From NCBI RefSeq assembly GCF_008369065.1, contig NZ_VDFC01000058.1:103212-142922 (forward strand): a stretch of 39,711 bases of DNA, in the 5' to 3' direction. A program made the position numbers and the translations under genes. The notes beneath the pieces are model-generated. The model did not search any database. It had not been told where the DNA came from and saw only the letters and a program-made list of their open reading frames with translations. This document shows positions 13,812 to 21,222 of this stretch, one piece after another (the stretch's first letter is position 1; each line of letters begins with the position of its first letter). The stretch is from Streptomyces apricus (GTDB lineage: Bacteria; Actinomycetota; Actinomycetes; Streptomycetales; Streptomycetaceae).

Positions 13812-14852
13812 TCACCTCTCGGCACCCACGGCCTCCGCCGCGGTCCCGCGCAGGGGGTGGAGCAGGAGCGGCCCCCTGGCCGCCTGCGCCGGCCGCGTCT
13901 CCTGGGTCTCCAGGCCGTACGCGTCCCACCAGTCGGAGCTGCCGTCCTCGATGCAGCGCAGCATCACCCCTTCGCGCAGCGCCCAGGGGCAGATGGTCAC
14001 CTCGTCGATGCCCATCAGCTTCATCGTGGTGTGGGCGACGATCGCGCCGGCCAGCGACTGGCCGGCGCGGGCGAGGGAGATGCCTGGCAGGAGGGCGCGC
14101 TCCGCGGCGGGCAGGGCCGCCAGGCGGTCCACCGCCCTGCCGAGGTCGACGCGGGTCATGGTCCGGGGGGTGAACGGCCCGGAGCGTCCGGGGGCCGCCC
14201 CGCAGAGCCGGCCCAGCTGCTGGAACATCCGGGAGGTGACGACCACCGTCCGCGGCGCCTCCCACCGGATGCGGGCCGCGACGTCGCGCAGCTGGTGGCG
14301 TACGTGCCGGCGCAGCAGCCTGGTGCGCTGCGGGGACGGCGGGTCCTGGCCGCGGAAGAAGTCACGGGTCAGGCGGTTGGCGCCCAGGGGCAGGGCGATC
14401 GCGAAGTCGGGCAGCCGGCTGCGGCCGAAGGCCACCTCGAAGGAGCCGCCCCCGATGTCCAGCAGGGCCAGCGGCCCCGCGCGCCAGCCCATCCAGCGCC
14501 GCGCGGCCAGGAAGGTCAGCTCCGCCTCCACCTCGCCGGGCAGGACGTGCAGCGGCACCCCGGCCTCCGCGGCGACCCGGCCCAGGACCTCGGCGCGGTT
14601 CGGGGCGTCCCGCACGATCGCCGTGGCGAAGGCGAAGGGCTGCTCCACCCCCCAGCGCCGGCCCTCGTCACGGGCGTCCGCCACCGCCTCGACCAGCCGG
14701 TCCACCTGCTCCGGGGGCAGGTGGAGGCCCCGCTCGACGTGGGCCGACAGCCGCAGCCGGCGCTTGGCGGTGTGCACGGGGAGCGGAACCGCACCGCTCG
14801 TCTCCGCGATCACCAGCCGCACCGTGTTGGAGCCGACGTCGAGTACACCCAT
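13812..14852 (-). CDS. Ppx/GppA phosphatase family protein
   Basis: A 346-residue cytoplasmic protein of the ASKHA fold. MGVLDVGSNTVRLVI (residues 1-15) is the phosphate 1 loop with DVGSN, and LALLDIGGGSFEVAF is the phosphate 2 loop with DIGGGS. Family members hydrolyse polyphosphate from its ends or convert pppGpp to ppGpp. ATG 14852 is preferred because GAAGGGG lies 8 nt upstream; ATG 14858 would sit almost on that site. The protein has one compact domain pair, without the C-terminal HD domain of long Ppx proteins. Which substrate is used cannot be told. Confidence 0.88.
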   Translation of the reverse strand: MGVLDVGSNTVRLVIAETSGAVPLPVHTAKRRLRLSAHVERGLHLPPEQVDRLVEAVADARDEGRRWGVEQPFAFATAIVRDAPNRAEVLGRVAAEAGVPLHVLPGEVEAELTFLAARRWMGWRAGPLALLDIGGGSFEVAFGRSRLPDFAIALPLGANRLTRDFFRGQDPPSPQRTRLLRRHVRHQLRDVAARIRWEAPRTVVVTSRMFQQLGRLCGAAPGRSGPFTPRTMTRVDLGRAVDRLAALPAAERALLPGISLARAGQSLAGAIVAHTTMKLMGIDEVTICPWALREGVMLRCIEDGSSDWWDAYGLETQETRPAQAARGPLLLHPLRGTAAEAVGAER

Positions 14853-14974
14853 GCGCATCCCCTTCGGGTACCCCGGATCCCGTCGGGCACACCTCGACCG
14901 GCGAGGTGATCCGGTGGAGATCCGGAGCGGGAGTCGGAGCTGGAGCGAGGCGGGGGAGAGGGGCCGCGGAGTGG

Positions 14975-15526
14975 TCAGAGGCGTGCCGTCTCCGCCGAGC
15001 TGATCTCCGCGCCCATGTTCCGCTCCATCATCCGCAGCGCCGCGTCCGCGAGGTCGGCGTGGATGTGGGCGACCGCGTCCTCGGGGATCGTCACCTCCAA
15101 CTGCCGGATGTGGGCGTCGAGCGCGGAGTACAGCACGCACTGCTCCGTCAGCTGGCCGCACAACACCACGTGGCCGACGCCGAGTTGATTCAGCAGGTAG
15201 GTCAGCGGCGTCTCGTAGAAGATCGAGTGCCGCGCCTTCACGACGAACAGCGACTTGTCGTCGGGGCGGATCGGTTCGACGAGGTCGGCGTGCGGGCCCG
15301 CGAGCGCCTCCTCCATGATCTCGCCGAGGTGCGAACGCCACTGGCCGAAGTTGTCGTTGACGTAGATCACCGGCACGTCCCGTTCCCTGGCCCGCTCCAG
15401 GAGGCGGGCCACCGCGGGCAGCGCCTTGCGCGCCGCCGGGAGCAACTGCTCGGCGTCCTCGTGGTCGTAGGTGCTGATCATGTCGATGACGATCAGCGCG
15501 GTCTTCCCGGTCCGGGGCTCTTCCAT
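14975..15526 (-). CDS. Isochorismatase-family cysteine hydrolase
   Basis: A 183-residue cytoplasmic hydrolase with the triad of the family: Asp15 in TALIVIDMIS, Lys97 in FVVKARHSIFYETPL, and Cys130 in VVLCGQLTEQCVLYSALDAHIR, with the cis-peptide region just before it. Family members include nicotinamidases, N-carbamoyl hydrolases and isochorismatases, all forming a thioester with the Cys. The Ser-rich substrate region differs from nicotinamidase, and no NAD genes are nearby, so the substrate stays open. A ribosome site GGAAG lies about 10 nt upstream of ATG 15526. The gene is 122 nt downstream of nothing on its strand but close to the Ppx gene, and is divergent from the LLM oxidoreductase. 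Confidence 0.88.
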   Translation of the reverse strand: MEEPRTGKTALIVIDMISTYDHEDAEQLLPAARKALPAVARLLERARERDVPVIYVNDNFGQWRSHLGEIMEEALAGPHADLVEPIRPDDKSLFVVKARHSIFYETPLTYLLNQLGVGHVVLCGQLTEQCVLYSALDAHIRQLEVTIPEDAVAHIHADLADAALRMMERNMGAEISSAETARL

Positions 15527-15665
15527 CTGTCCGTGCTTCCGCTCTCGTGGGGGGGGGTGCGCCGGGTCCGTGCCCGCGCCGACGACTGGATCGCCGCAGG
15601 ACGGGAACCCGGGGGGCGCTCTACGGGGGACGTTTCGGGTACCCCCGACCGGCTACTAGGAACAT

Positions 15666-16631
15666 ATGGTGCAAATCGGATACACGATGATGACCGAGCA
15701 GGCCGGACCCCGTGACCTCGTCCAGCACGTGGTGGCCGCCGAGAAGGCCGGCTTCGACTTCTCGGTGACGTCCGACCACTACTTCCCCTGGCTGACGGAA
15801 CAGGGTCATGCGCCGTACGCGTGGAGCGTCCTCGGAGCCGCCGCGCAGGCCACCTCCACGATCCCGCTCATGACGTACGTGACCTGCCCGACGACCCGTT
15901 ACCACCCGGCGGTCGTCGCCCAGAAGGCCGCGACCCTGCAGCTGCTCGCCGAGGGCCGCTTCCGGCTCGGGCTCGGATCGGGGGAGAACCTCAACGAGCA
16001 CGTGGTCGGCGGCGGCTGGCCCGCCGCGCACGTGCGCCTGGAGATGCTCGAAGAGGCCGTCGAGATCATCCGCGCGCTCTTCGAGGGCGGGAACGTCAAC
16101 CACCACGGCACGCACTTCGACGTGGAGAACGCCCGGCTCTTCGACCTGCCGGACGAGCCGCCCGCCATCGGTGTCGCCGTCTCCGGCGAGCGCTCCTGCG
16201 CCCTCGCCGGCCGGCTGGCCGACCTGGTGATCGCCACCGAGCCGAAGGCCGAGCTGATCGAGTCCTTCGACCGGCACGGCGGCGCCGGCAAGCCCAGGGT
16301 GGGCCAGCTGCCCCTCTGCTTCGACACCGACAAGGACGCCGCCGTGGCGCGGGCCCACGAGCAGTTCCGCTGGTCGCTCGGCGGCTGGCCGGTCAACGCC
16401 GAACTCCCCGGCCCGGCGTCCTTCGACACGGCCACGCAGTTCGTCCGCCCCGAGGACGTCGCCGAGGGCATCCCGTGCGGCGACGACGTGGACGCCGTCG
16501 TCGAGGCCGTGCGCCCCTACGCCGAGGCGGGCTTCACCGAGGTCGCCCTGGTGCAGATCGGCGGCGACCAGCAGTACCCCTTCCTGGAGTGGGCCGAGAA
16601 GGAACTGCTGCCCGAACTGCGGAACCTGTGA
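15666..16631 (+). CDS. F420-dependent LLM-class oxidoreductase
   Basis: A 321-residue TIM-barrel enzyme of the luciferase-like group. Marks include GYTMMTEQAGPRDLVQHVVAAEKAGFDF at the N-terminus, TSDHYFPW (about residues 35-42), RYHPAVVAQKAATLQLLAEGRFRLGLGSGENLNEHVVG, and the C-terminal PYAEAGFTEVALVQIG. The layout resembles the F420-dependent glucose-6-phosphate dehydrogenase group (Fgd-like), which uses the deazaflavin F420 as hydride carrier; Streptomyces makes F420. The start is ATG 15666, with AGGA 6 nt upstream. The VOC protein 58 nt downstream is probably co-transcribed. The substrate is not clear; many members act on alcohols or hemiacetals. Confidence 0.9.
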   Translation: MVQIGYTMMTEQAGPRDLVQHVVAAEKAGFDFSVTSDHYFPWLTEQGHAPYAWSVLGAAAQATSTIPLMTYVTCPTTRYHPAVVAQKAATLQLLAEGRFRLGLGSGENLNEHVVGGGWPAAHVRLEMLEEAVEIIRALFEGGNVNHHGTHFDVENARLFDLPDEPPAIGVAVSGERSCALAGRLADLVIATEPKAELIESFDRHGGAGKPRVGQLPLCFDTDKDAAVARAHEQFRWSLGGWPVNAELPGPASFDTATQFVRPEDVAEGIPCGDDVDAVVEAVRPYAEAGFTEVALVQIGGDQQYPFLEWAEKELLPELRNL

Positions 16632-16689
16632 GTCCGAGGACACCGGAGCCCACCGCACCCCCGGTGGGCCCGACAGCGAAAGGACCGGC

Positions 16690-17058
16690 ATGGCCATCGC
16701 CACGTACTGCCTCGTAGCGGTCGACTGCCCCGACCCGGCCGCCCTCGCGGAGTTCTACGCGGGCGTCCTGGGCGGCGAGGTCCGGCGGGACAGCGACGAC
16801 TGGTACGACCTGTACGCGCCCGGCGGCCACCGCATCGCCTTCCAGCGGGCCCCCGGCCACCGCCCGCCGCGGTGGCCGAGCGAGGACGGCTCGCAGCAGC
16901 TCCACCTCGACCTCAAGGTGCCGGACATCGACGCGGCCCAGGAGCAGGTGCTGGCCCTCGGAGCCACCCCGCTCGACCTGGACGACAAGGACGGCAGCCG
17001 GGGCTTCCGGGTCTACGCTGACCCGGCGGGTCACCCCTTCTGTCTGGTCACGGGCTGA
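16690..17058 (+). CDS. VOC-family protein (glyoxalase/dioxygenase fold)
   Basis: A 122-residue single vicinal-oxygen-chelate module pair. Typical strands are YCLVAVDCPDPAALAEFYAGVLGGEVRR at the start and SQQLHLDLKVPDIDAAQEQVLALGATPL in the middle, ending with RVYADPAGHPFCLVTG. Possible metal ligands are His74 and a C-terminal acidic or His position, but the usual Glu is not obvious. The protein is cytoplasmic. It lies 58 nt after the F420 enzyme on the same strand, with GAAAGG before ATG 16690. The family covers lyases, dioxygenases and antibiotic-binding proteins; no specific role can be given. Confidence 0.88.
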   Translation: MAIATYCLVAVDCPDPAALAEFYAGVLGGEVRRDSDDWYDLYAPGGHRIAFQRAPGHRPPRWPSEDGSQQLHLDLKVPDIDAAQEQVLALGATPLDLDDKDGSRGFRVYADPAGHPFCLVTG

Positions 17059-17109
17059 CGTCCGCCCGCGCGGTGCCCGCCCGCGTGCCGCCCGCCCGGT
17101 GGCGTCCGC

Positions 17110-17601
17110 TCAGCGCCGCCTGACCGGGCGCGGCACCCAGGCGGGCACCGCCTCGCGGTACTCCTCGTACCGCGCCCCGTGGCGGCGGGCGAGCGCGGGC
17201 TCCTCGTACCAGTGGACGAACGCCGCGACGGCGACGCCCACCGCGGCCCCGTACCCCAGGAGGACGGGCCGGCCGAGGAGCAGCGCCTGTCCGGCGAGGG
17301 CGGCCAGGACGGCCAGGTACATCGGATTGCGGACGTACCGGTAGAGGCCGCCCACGACCAGGTGTTCCGTGGGCGCGACCGGCGCCGGGGTGCCCAGGCC
17401 CTCCACGACGAAGCGGCCGAACGCGTGCAGCAGCACCGCGCCGCCGGCGGCGAGCAGAGCCCCTCCGGCCCACCGCAGCGGCAGGGCGTACGCGTCCCCC
17501 TGCCGCCATCCGGTGAGCCACCAGGGCACCAGACCGGCGACGGTCCCCGGGGTGAGGACGAGGAACACGGCACTGCCCAGAGCGGCTTTCGTCCGACGCA
17601 T
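17110..17601 (-). CDS. Isoprenylcysteine carboxyl methyltransferase-like membrane protein
   Basis: A 163-residue membrane protein with about four to five hydrophobic segments. The C-terminal signature GLYRYVRNPMYLAVL and HWYEEPALARRHGARYEEYREAVPAWVPR belongs to the ICMT/PEMT-like family, where the Arg-Asn-Pro-Met-Tyr and the Glu-Glu-Pro segments form the SAM pocket. In bacteria these proteins methylate lipids or small molecules at the membrane. ATG 17601 is chosen because GAGGT lies about 7 nt upstream; the GTG 9 nt earlier overlaps that site. The gene is convergent to the VOC gene and lies just downstream of the large hydrolase on the same strand (24 nt), so the two may share a transcript. 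Confidence 0.85.
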   Translation of the reverse strand: MRRTKAALGSAVFLVLTPGTVAGLVPWWLTGWRQGDAYALPLRWAGGALLAAGGAVLLHAFGRFVVEGLGTPAPVAPTEHLVVGGLYRYVRNPMYLAVLAALAGQALLLGRPVLLGYGAAVGVAVAAFVHWYEEPALARRHGARYEEYREAVPAWVPRPVRRR

Positions 17602-17625
17602 GGAAGTCACCTCGGACCCAGTGCA

Positions 17626-19125
17626 TCACGACGGCCGCCCCAGATGTGCCGCCACCGCGCGCACGGCCCGGACCACTGCCTCACGCGTCCCGTCCGTCGG
17701 CTCGTGGAGCTCGAAGCCGTGCCGGCCGTCCGGTACGTCGACGAGTTCGAGCGGAGCCTCCGCCGCGTGCGCGGCGGCCGTGAACCGCGCCACCGTGGCC
17801 GCGATCAGCGGTGTCTCCAGGCCCGCCCGGGTGAGCACGAGGGGCGGAGTCCCGCCGTCGGCGCGGAGCGCGTCCACCGGGTGGAAGCGGGGGCCGACCG
17901 CGCCCCAGCCGGGCAGCGGGGCCAGGACCGGATAGGTGAGGGCGAGGCAGCGCAGCCACGGCGGCGGGGCGGTCAGCCAGTCCGCGGCGAGCAGGCCCGC
18001 ACCGGAGAAGATCCACAGGGCGACGCGCCGCTCGTCCACGCGGGGGTCGGACCGCAGGAGTCCGAGGGCTTCGGCCACGTCGTCCGCGGCTCTCGCGTAG
18101 TCGGTGATGCCGTGCAGGCGGTGCTCCACGACGGCGCCCACCAGGCCGAGACCCGCCGCGAGGCGGGCGTACCCGAGGTAGAACGGCGCGTCGCGCGGCG
18201 CCGGGACGAGGTCGGGCGGCACCGGTCCACCGTGCACGAACAGCACGGCGGGCCGCGGTCCCTCCCCGTCCGCCGGTTCCGGCAGGTGGAGGTCCACCCG
18301 TCCGCGCCGCACCCGCCGCCGCTCCGGGACGTCGAGCAGGAAGGACCCGGAAAGCGGCGCCGCGTCCTCGGGCACGGTCAGCCGCCGCCCCTCGCCCGCG
18401 GCCGCGCGGAGCAGCACCTCTGCCAGTTCGTCCGGGCAGGAGAGCATCGGCCAGTGGCCGGTGGGCAGTTCGAAGAAGCCCACCCGTGGATCGGCCAGTC
18501 TGCGCAGCTGCGGCGGACCGGTGCGCACCAGCGCCTCGACCAGTTCGACGGTCGTCCCGCCGGCCGTGCACAGGATGCCGCTGCTCGGCAGGGCCGCCGC
18601 GGCGCCGGTCAGCCGCAACGGCTGCGTCAGCGTGCGCCGCGGCTGCGGCGCCGCCAGCCGGCTCAGCAGCTCCAGCCGCTCCCGCGACAGGCCCTCCGTG
18701 CTGCCCCAACGCTGCCAGTCCGCCGGCCCGGGCGCCGGGACCGGTCCCGAGGCGTCGTCCGAGTCGAGCAGTTCTTGCACCGACGGGTCCGGCACCAGGG
18801 CCCGTGCCGCGTCCCCGTCCTGCGGCATCCCGGCGTCCAGGTGCACGATCCGCGCGACCCGCTCCGGGCGGCGGTCCGCCGCGCCCAGCACGGGGTGGAT
18901 GCCGTAGCCGTGGCCCACCAGCACCACCTCGTCCCGCGGCGACTCCCGGTGCAGGCGGTCGAGCACGCGGACCACGTCCTCGACGTGCGTCTCCAGGTCG
19001 GCGCCGGGCCGCCGGTCCGGTGTCACCGGATGCGCTCCGGCGCCCGACTCCCGCAACCGCGCGACCACTTCGCTCCAGACGCGTCCGTCGGTGAACGGGC
19101 CGGAGACCAGGACGAACGTGGACAT
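17626..19125 (-). CDS. Two-domain alpha/beta-hydrolase; first domain lacks the nucleophile
   Basis: A 499-residue cytoplasmic protein from ATG 19125 (CTGGAGGT upstream). Domain 1 (about 1-245) is like plant-type esterases/hydroxynitrile lyases: FVLVSGPFTDGRVWSEVVARL, then VVLVGHGYG (71-75), where Gly73 replaces the usual nucleophilic Ser, and TGHWPM with His224. Domain 2 (about 285-495) is a prolyl-oligopeptidase/esterase-like fold: VLFVHGG oxyanion loop (298-300), ALWIFSGAG elbow with Ser374, Glu437 near the acid position and His469 in DGRHGFE. So domain 1 looks catalytically dead and domain 2 possibly active. The frame is continuous, so this looks like a true fusion. It is divergent from a MerR gene and carries a MerR-type promoter. 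The substrate is unknown. Confidence 0.85.
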   Translation of the reverse strand: MSTFVLVSGPFTDGRVWSEVVARLRESGAGAHPVTPDRRPGADLETHVEDVVRVLDRLHRESPRDEVVLVGHGYGIHPVLGAADRRPERVARIVHLDAGMPQDGDAARALVPDPSVQELLDSDDASGPVPAPGPADWQRWGSTEGLSRERLELLSRLAAPQPRRTLTQPLRLTGAAAALPSSGILCTAGGTTVELVEALVRTGPPQLRRLADPRVGFFELPTGHWPMLSCPDELAEVLLRAAAGEGRRLTVPEDAAPLSGSFLLDVPERRRVRRGRVDLHLPEPADGEGPRPAVLFVHGGPVPPDLVPAPRDAPFYLGYARLAAGLGLVGAVVEHRLHGITDYARAADDVAEALGLLRSDPRVDERRVALWIFSGAGLLAADWLTAPPPWLRCLALTYPVLAPLPGWGAVGPRFHPVDALRADGGTPPLVLTRAGLETPLIAATVARFTAAAHAAEAPLELVDVPDGRHGFELHEPTDGTREAVVRAVRAVAAHLGRPS

Positions 19126-19157
19126 GCGCACCTCCAGGGGGCGGATCGGTCCCGGGT

Positions 19158-19188
19158 AACCTAGGAACTCCCCCTGAGGGAGGTTCAA
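19158..19188 (-). promoter_or_regulatory. MerR-type promoter of the hydrolase gene (19-nt spacer with operator)
   Basis: On the minus strand the -35 box is TTGAAC (19188-19183) and the -10 box TAGGTT (19163-19158), separated by 19 nt. The spacer carries the inverted repeat CTCCC-TCAGG-GGGAG. A stretched 19-nt spacer with a palindrome inside is the mark of promoters activated by MerR proteins, which untwist the DNA. The merR-like gene starts 4 nt from the -35 box on the other strand. Confidence 0.75.
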
Positions 19189-19191
19189 CCC

Positions 19192-20154
19192 TTGCCGCCG
19201 GACGTCACCCTGAGCATCGGCGAACTCGCCGCGCGGACCGGGACCACGGTCAAGACGGTGCGCTTCTACTCCGACCGCGGCCTGCTGCCGGAGGCGTCGC
19301 GCAGCGACGGCGGCCACCGCCGGTACGGGCCCGGGGCACCGGCCCGGCTGCGCACGATCCGCGCCTTGCGCTCGCTCGGCGTGTCCGTCCCCGAGATCGC
19401 ACGGGTCCTCGCCCGCACGGACGACGGCGCCGCAGGCGGGACCGGCGAGCACCACGCGGGCGGTGACGGCGGTGACAGCGGCGACGCCCTGGCCGCCGTC
19501 GTGGCGCGCCGGCTGGACGACCTGGGCACCGAACTCGCCGCCCTGCGCTGGCGCGAGGCCGCGCTGAGGGCCCTGCGGGACAGCGCCCCGGAGCGGCTCG
19601 CGGAGCACCTCGAACTGATCGGGGCGGCCGGCGCCCCGCCCAGCACCTCCGCCCTCGCGCACTACTGGCGGCGCGTGCTGCCGCCGCGCCTCTGCGCCCG
19701 GCTGCGCAGGGCCGTCACCGATGCCGCCGTCCCGCGGCCCCCGGTGGACCCCACCCCGGACCAGGTCCTCGCCTTCGCCCGCCTGCACGCCCTGGCGACG
19801 GCCGCCACCGACCACTGCCTGGCCTCCCACCGGCCCGTCACGGCCGCCCACCCGGACCTGCTCTACGACGGGCTGCACGAGGCGTACCTGCTGGTGGAGG
19901 CCGCCCTGCGGACCGGCCGGGACCCCGGTCCCGGCGAGGCGCTGGACTGCTACGCCGCGGCCCACGCCCGCGCCGCGGGCACCCGCGACACCCCCGCCTT
20001 CCGCCGCACGCTCCGCGCCGGTCTCGCGGCCGCGGACCACCCGGTGATGGCCCGCTACTGGCGGCTGGCGGGGGAGCTGACGCCGGACCCGACCCTGGGC
20101 GCCGCGGACGCCTGGCTGCGCGAGGCCCTCACCGCGGGCACGGCCGGGAGCTGA
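19192..20154 (+). CDS. MerR-family transcriptional regulator
   Basis: A 320-residue regulator with a TTG start at 19192, supported by GGGAGG 8 nt upstream and by the lack of another start before the DNA-binding domain. The N-terminal winged helix is standard: LSIGELAARTGTTVKTVRFYSDRGLLPEASRSDGGHRRYGPGAPARLRTIRALRSLGVSVPEIARVL. A dimerisation helix follows (about 85-125). The C-terminal 190 residues are all-helical, with DxCx, HxLAS and YAAAHARAAGTRD-like segments, and are not a known TipAS or metal-binding form; they probably bind an organic ligand. The gene is divergent from the two-domain hydrolase, 66 nt away, and the shared region contains a classic MerR promoter, so direct activation is very likely. 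Confidence 0.92.
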   Translation: MPPDVTLSIGELAARTGTTVKTVRFYSDRGLLPEASRSDGGHRRYGPGAPARLRTIRALRSLGVSVPEIARVLARTDDGAAGGTGEHHAGGDGGDSGDALAAVVARRLDDLGTELAALRWREAALRALRDSAPERLAEHLELIGAAGAPPSTSALAHYWRRVLPPRLCARLRRAVTDAAVPRPPVDPTPDQVLAFARLHALATAATDHCLASHRPVTAAHPDLLYDGLHEAYLLVEAALRTGRDPGPGEALDCYAAAHARAAGTRDTPAFRRTLRAGLAAADHPVMARYWRLAGELTPDPTLGAADAWLREALTAGTAGS

Positions 20155-20175
20155 ACGGGCGGCTGCGGGCGTGGC

Positions 20176-20562
20176 TCAGGGCCGGTAGCGCAGCGGATGG
20201 TCCGCCGGGACCTCGGTGATGACGATCTGCGTCCCGTCCGGGTCCGCGAGCCACATCTCGATGAGCCCCCACGGCTCCTTCACCGGCGGCCGGCGCACCT
20301 CGACGCCCGCGGCCAGGAGTTCCTCGTACGCCGCCGTCGCGTCCGCGACCTGCATCCACAGCCTGACGGCGGAGGAGGGCGGTTCGCCGCCGCGTCCCGA
20401 GACCTCCAGGAAACCGCCGCCGAGGAAGTAGACGGTGCCGCGCTCGGGCCCCGTACCGAACTCGCGGTAGACGGGCAGGCCCAGTTTCTCGCCGTAGAAG
20501 ACACGGGAGCGCTCGGGGTCGCTGGGGCGGAGCAAGGTCCGGCTGCTCAGTACGTGCACCAT
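20176..20562 (-). CDS. VOC-family (glyoxalase-like) protein
   Basis: A 128-residue cytoplasmic protein: VLSSRTLLRPSDPERSRVFYGEKLGLPVYREFG, then TVYFLGGGFLEVS, RLWMQVADATAAYEELLAAGVEVRRPP and WGLIEMWLADPDGTQIVITEVP, all standard VOC strands. The metal-binding positions of glyoxalase I are only partly kept. ATG 20562 has no ribosome site but a TAAGCT -10 box ends 7 nt upstream, suggesting a leaderless message. It is convergent with the MerR gene (21 nt) and divergent from the GNAT gene. The ligand is unknown. Confidence 0.87.
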   Translation of the reverse strand: MVHVLSSRTLLRPSDPERSRVFYGEKLGLPVYREFGTGPERGTVYFLGGGFLEVSGRGGEPPSSAVRLWMQVADATAAYEELLAAGVEVRRPPVKEPWGLIEMWLADPDGTQIVITEVPADHPLRYRP

Positions 20563-20569
20563 GCGTCCG

Positions 20570-20575
20570 AGCTTA
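20570..20575 (-). promoter_or_regulatory. -10 box of a probable leaderless promoter (VOC gene)
   Basis: On the minus strand TAAGCT ends 7 nt before ATG 20562, with no Shine-Dalgarno in between. It lies in the 69-nt region shared with the divergent GNAT gene. Confidence 0.45.
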
Positions 20576-20631
20576 GGGCTGGCGTTACCCTCTTCCCTGT
20601 CCGAGCCGCGCCCGAGATGGAGAAGCGCCCC

Positions 20632-21171
20632 ATGCACACCGTCCCCGACGGACTGACCTTCCGCGACGCCGCCGCCTCCGACGTGGACACCCTGGTCGCC
20701 CTGGTCGAATCGGCCTACCGCGGGGACTCCAGCCGCGCCGGCTGGACCACCGAGGCGGACATCCTGCGGGGGCAGCGGACGGACCCGGAGGGCGTCCTCG
20801 CGGCCGTCGAGTCCCCCGGCAGCCGGCTGCTGACCGTCGAGCGCGAGGGCACGGTCGTCGCCTGCTGCCACCTCGAACACCGCGGTACGTACGCCTACTT
20901 CGGCATGTTCGCGGTGAGCCCCGCGCTCCAGGGGGCGGGCCTGGGCAAGGTGATCATCGCCGAGGCGGAGCGGCTGGCCCGGGAGACCTGGGGCGTCACG
21001 GAGATGCACATGACCGTGATCTCCGTGCGCGAGGAACTCATCGCCTGGTACGAGCGGCGCGGCTACCGCCGTACGGGGCAGACGACGCCCTTTCCGTACG
21101 GCGACGAGCGGTTCGGCATCCCGCAACGCGACGACCTGCGGTTCGAGCTCCTGGTGAAGCCGCTCGCGTGA
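20632..21171 (+). CDS. GNAT-family N-acetyltransferase
   Basis: A 179-residue cytoplasmic acetyltransferase. Acetyl-CoA binding motif A is FAVSPALQGAGLGKVIIAEAERLA (Gln100-Gly-Ala-Gly-Leu-Gly), preceded by strand TYAYFGM and followed by MHMTVISVREELIAWYERRGYRRTG, the motif B arch. ATG 20632 has GGAGAAG about 9 nt upstream; ATG 20617 in the same frame is an alternative that would add five residues. A -10-like TACCCT lies at 20586-20591. The acceptor (small amine or protein) is unknown. Confidence 0.88.
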   Translation: MHTVPDGLTFRDAAASDVDTLVALVESAYRGDSSRAGWTTEADILRGQRTDPEGVLAAVESPGSRLLTVEREGTVVACCHLEHRGTYAYFGMFAVSPALQGAGLGKVIIAEAERLARETWGVTEMHMTVISVREELIAWYERRGYRRTGQTTPFPYGDERFGIPQRDDLRFELLVKPLA

Positions 21172-21222
21172 GCGCCGCGCCGCGGGCCGCCCGGCCGCCG
21201 ACGGCTATGGCCGCTACGGCCG

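Noticed and set aside
17179..19164. A 661-codon plus-strand frame opposite the hydrolase gene
   Set aside because: The minus-strand protein has recognisable hydrolase motifs and a proper ribosome site and promoter; the plus frame has none.
17626..20040. An 804-codon version of the hydrolase extending through the MerR gene
   Set aside because: The extension is antisense to MerR. ATG 19125 has CTGGAGGT upstream, and the MerR promoter boxes lie inside the extended part.
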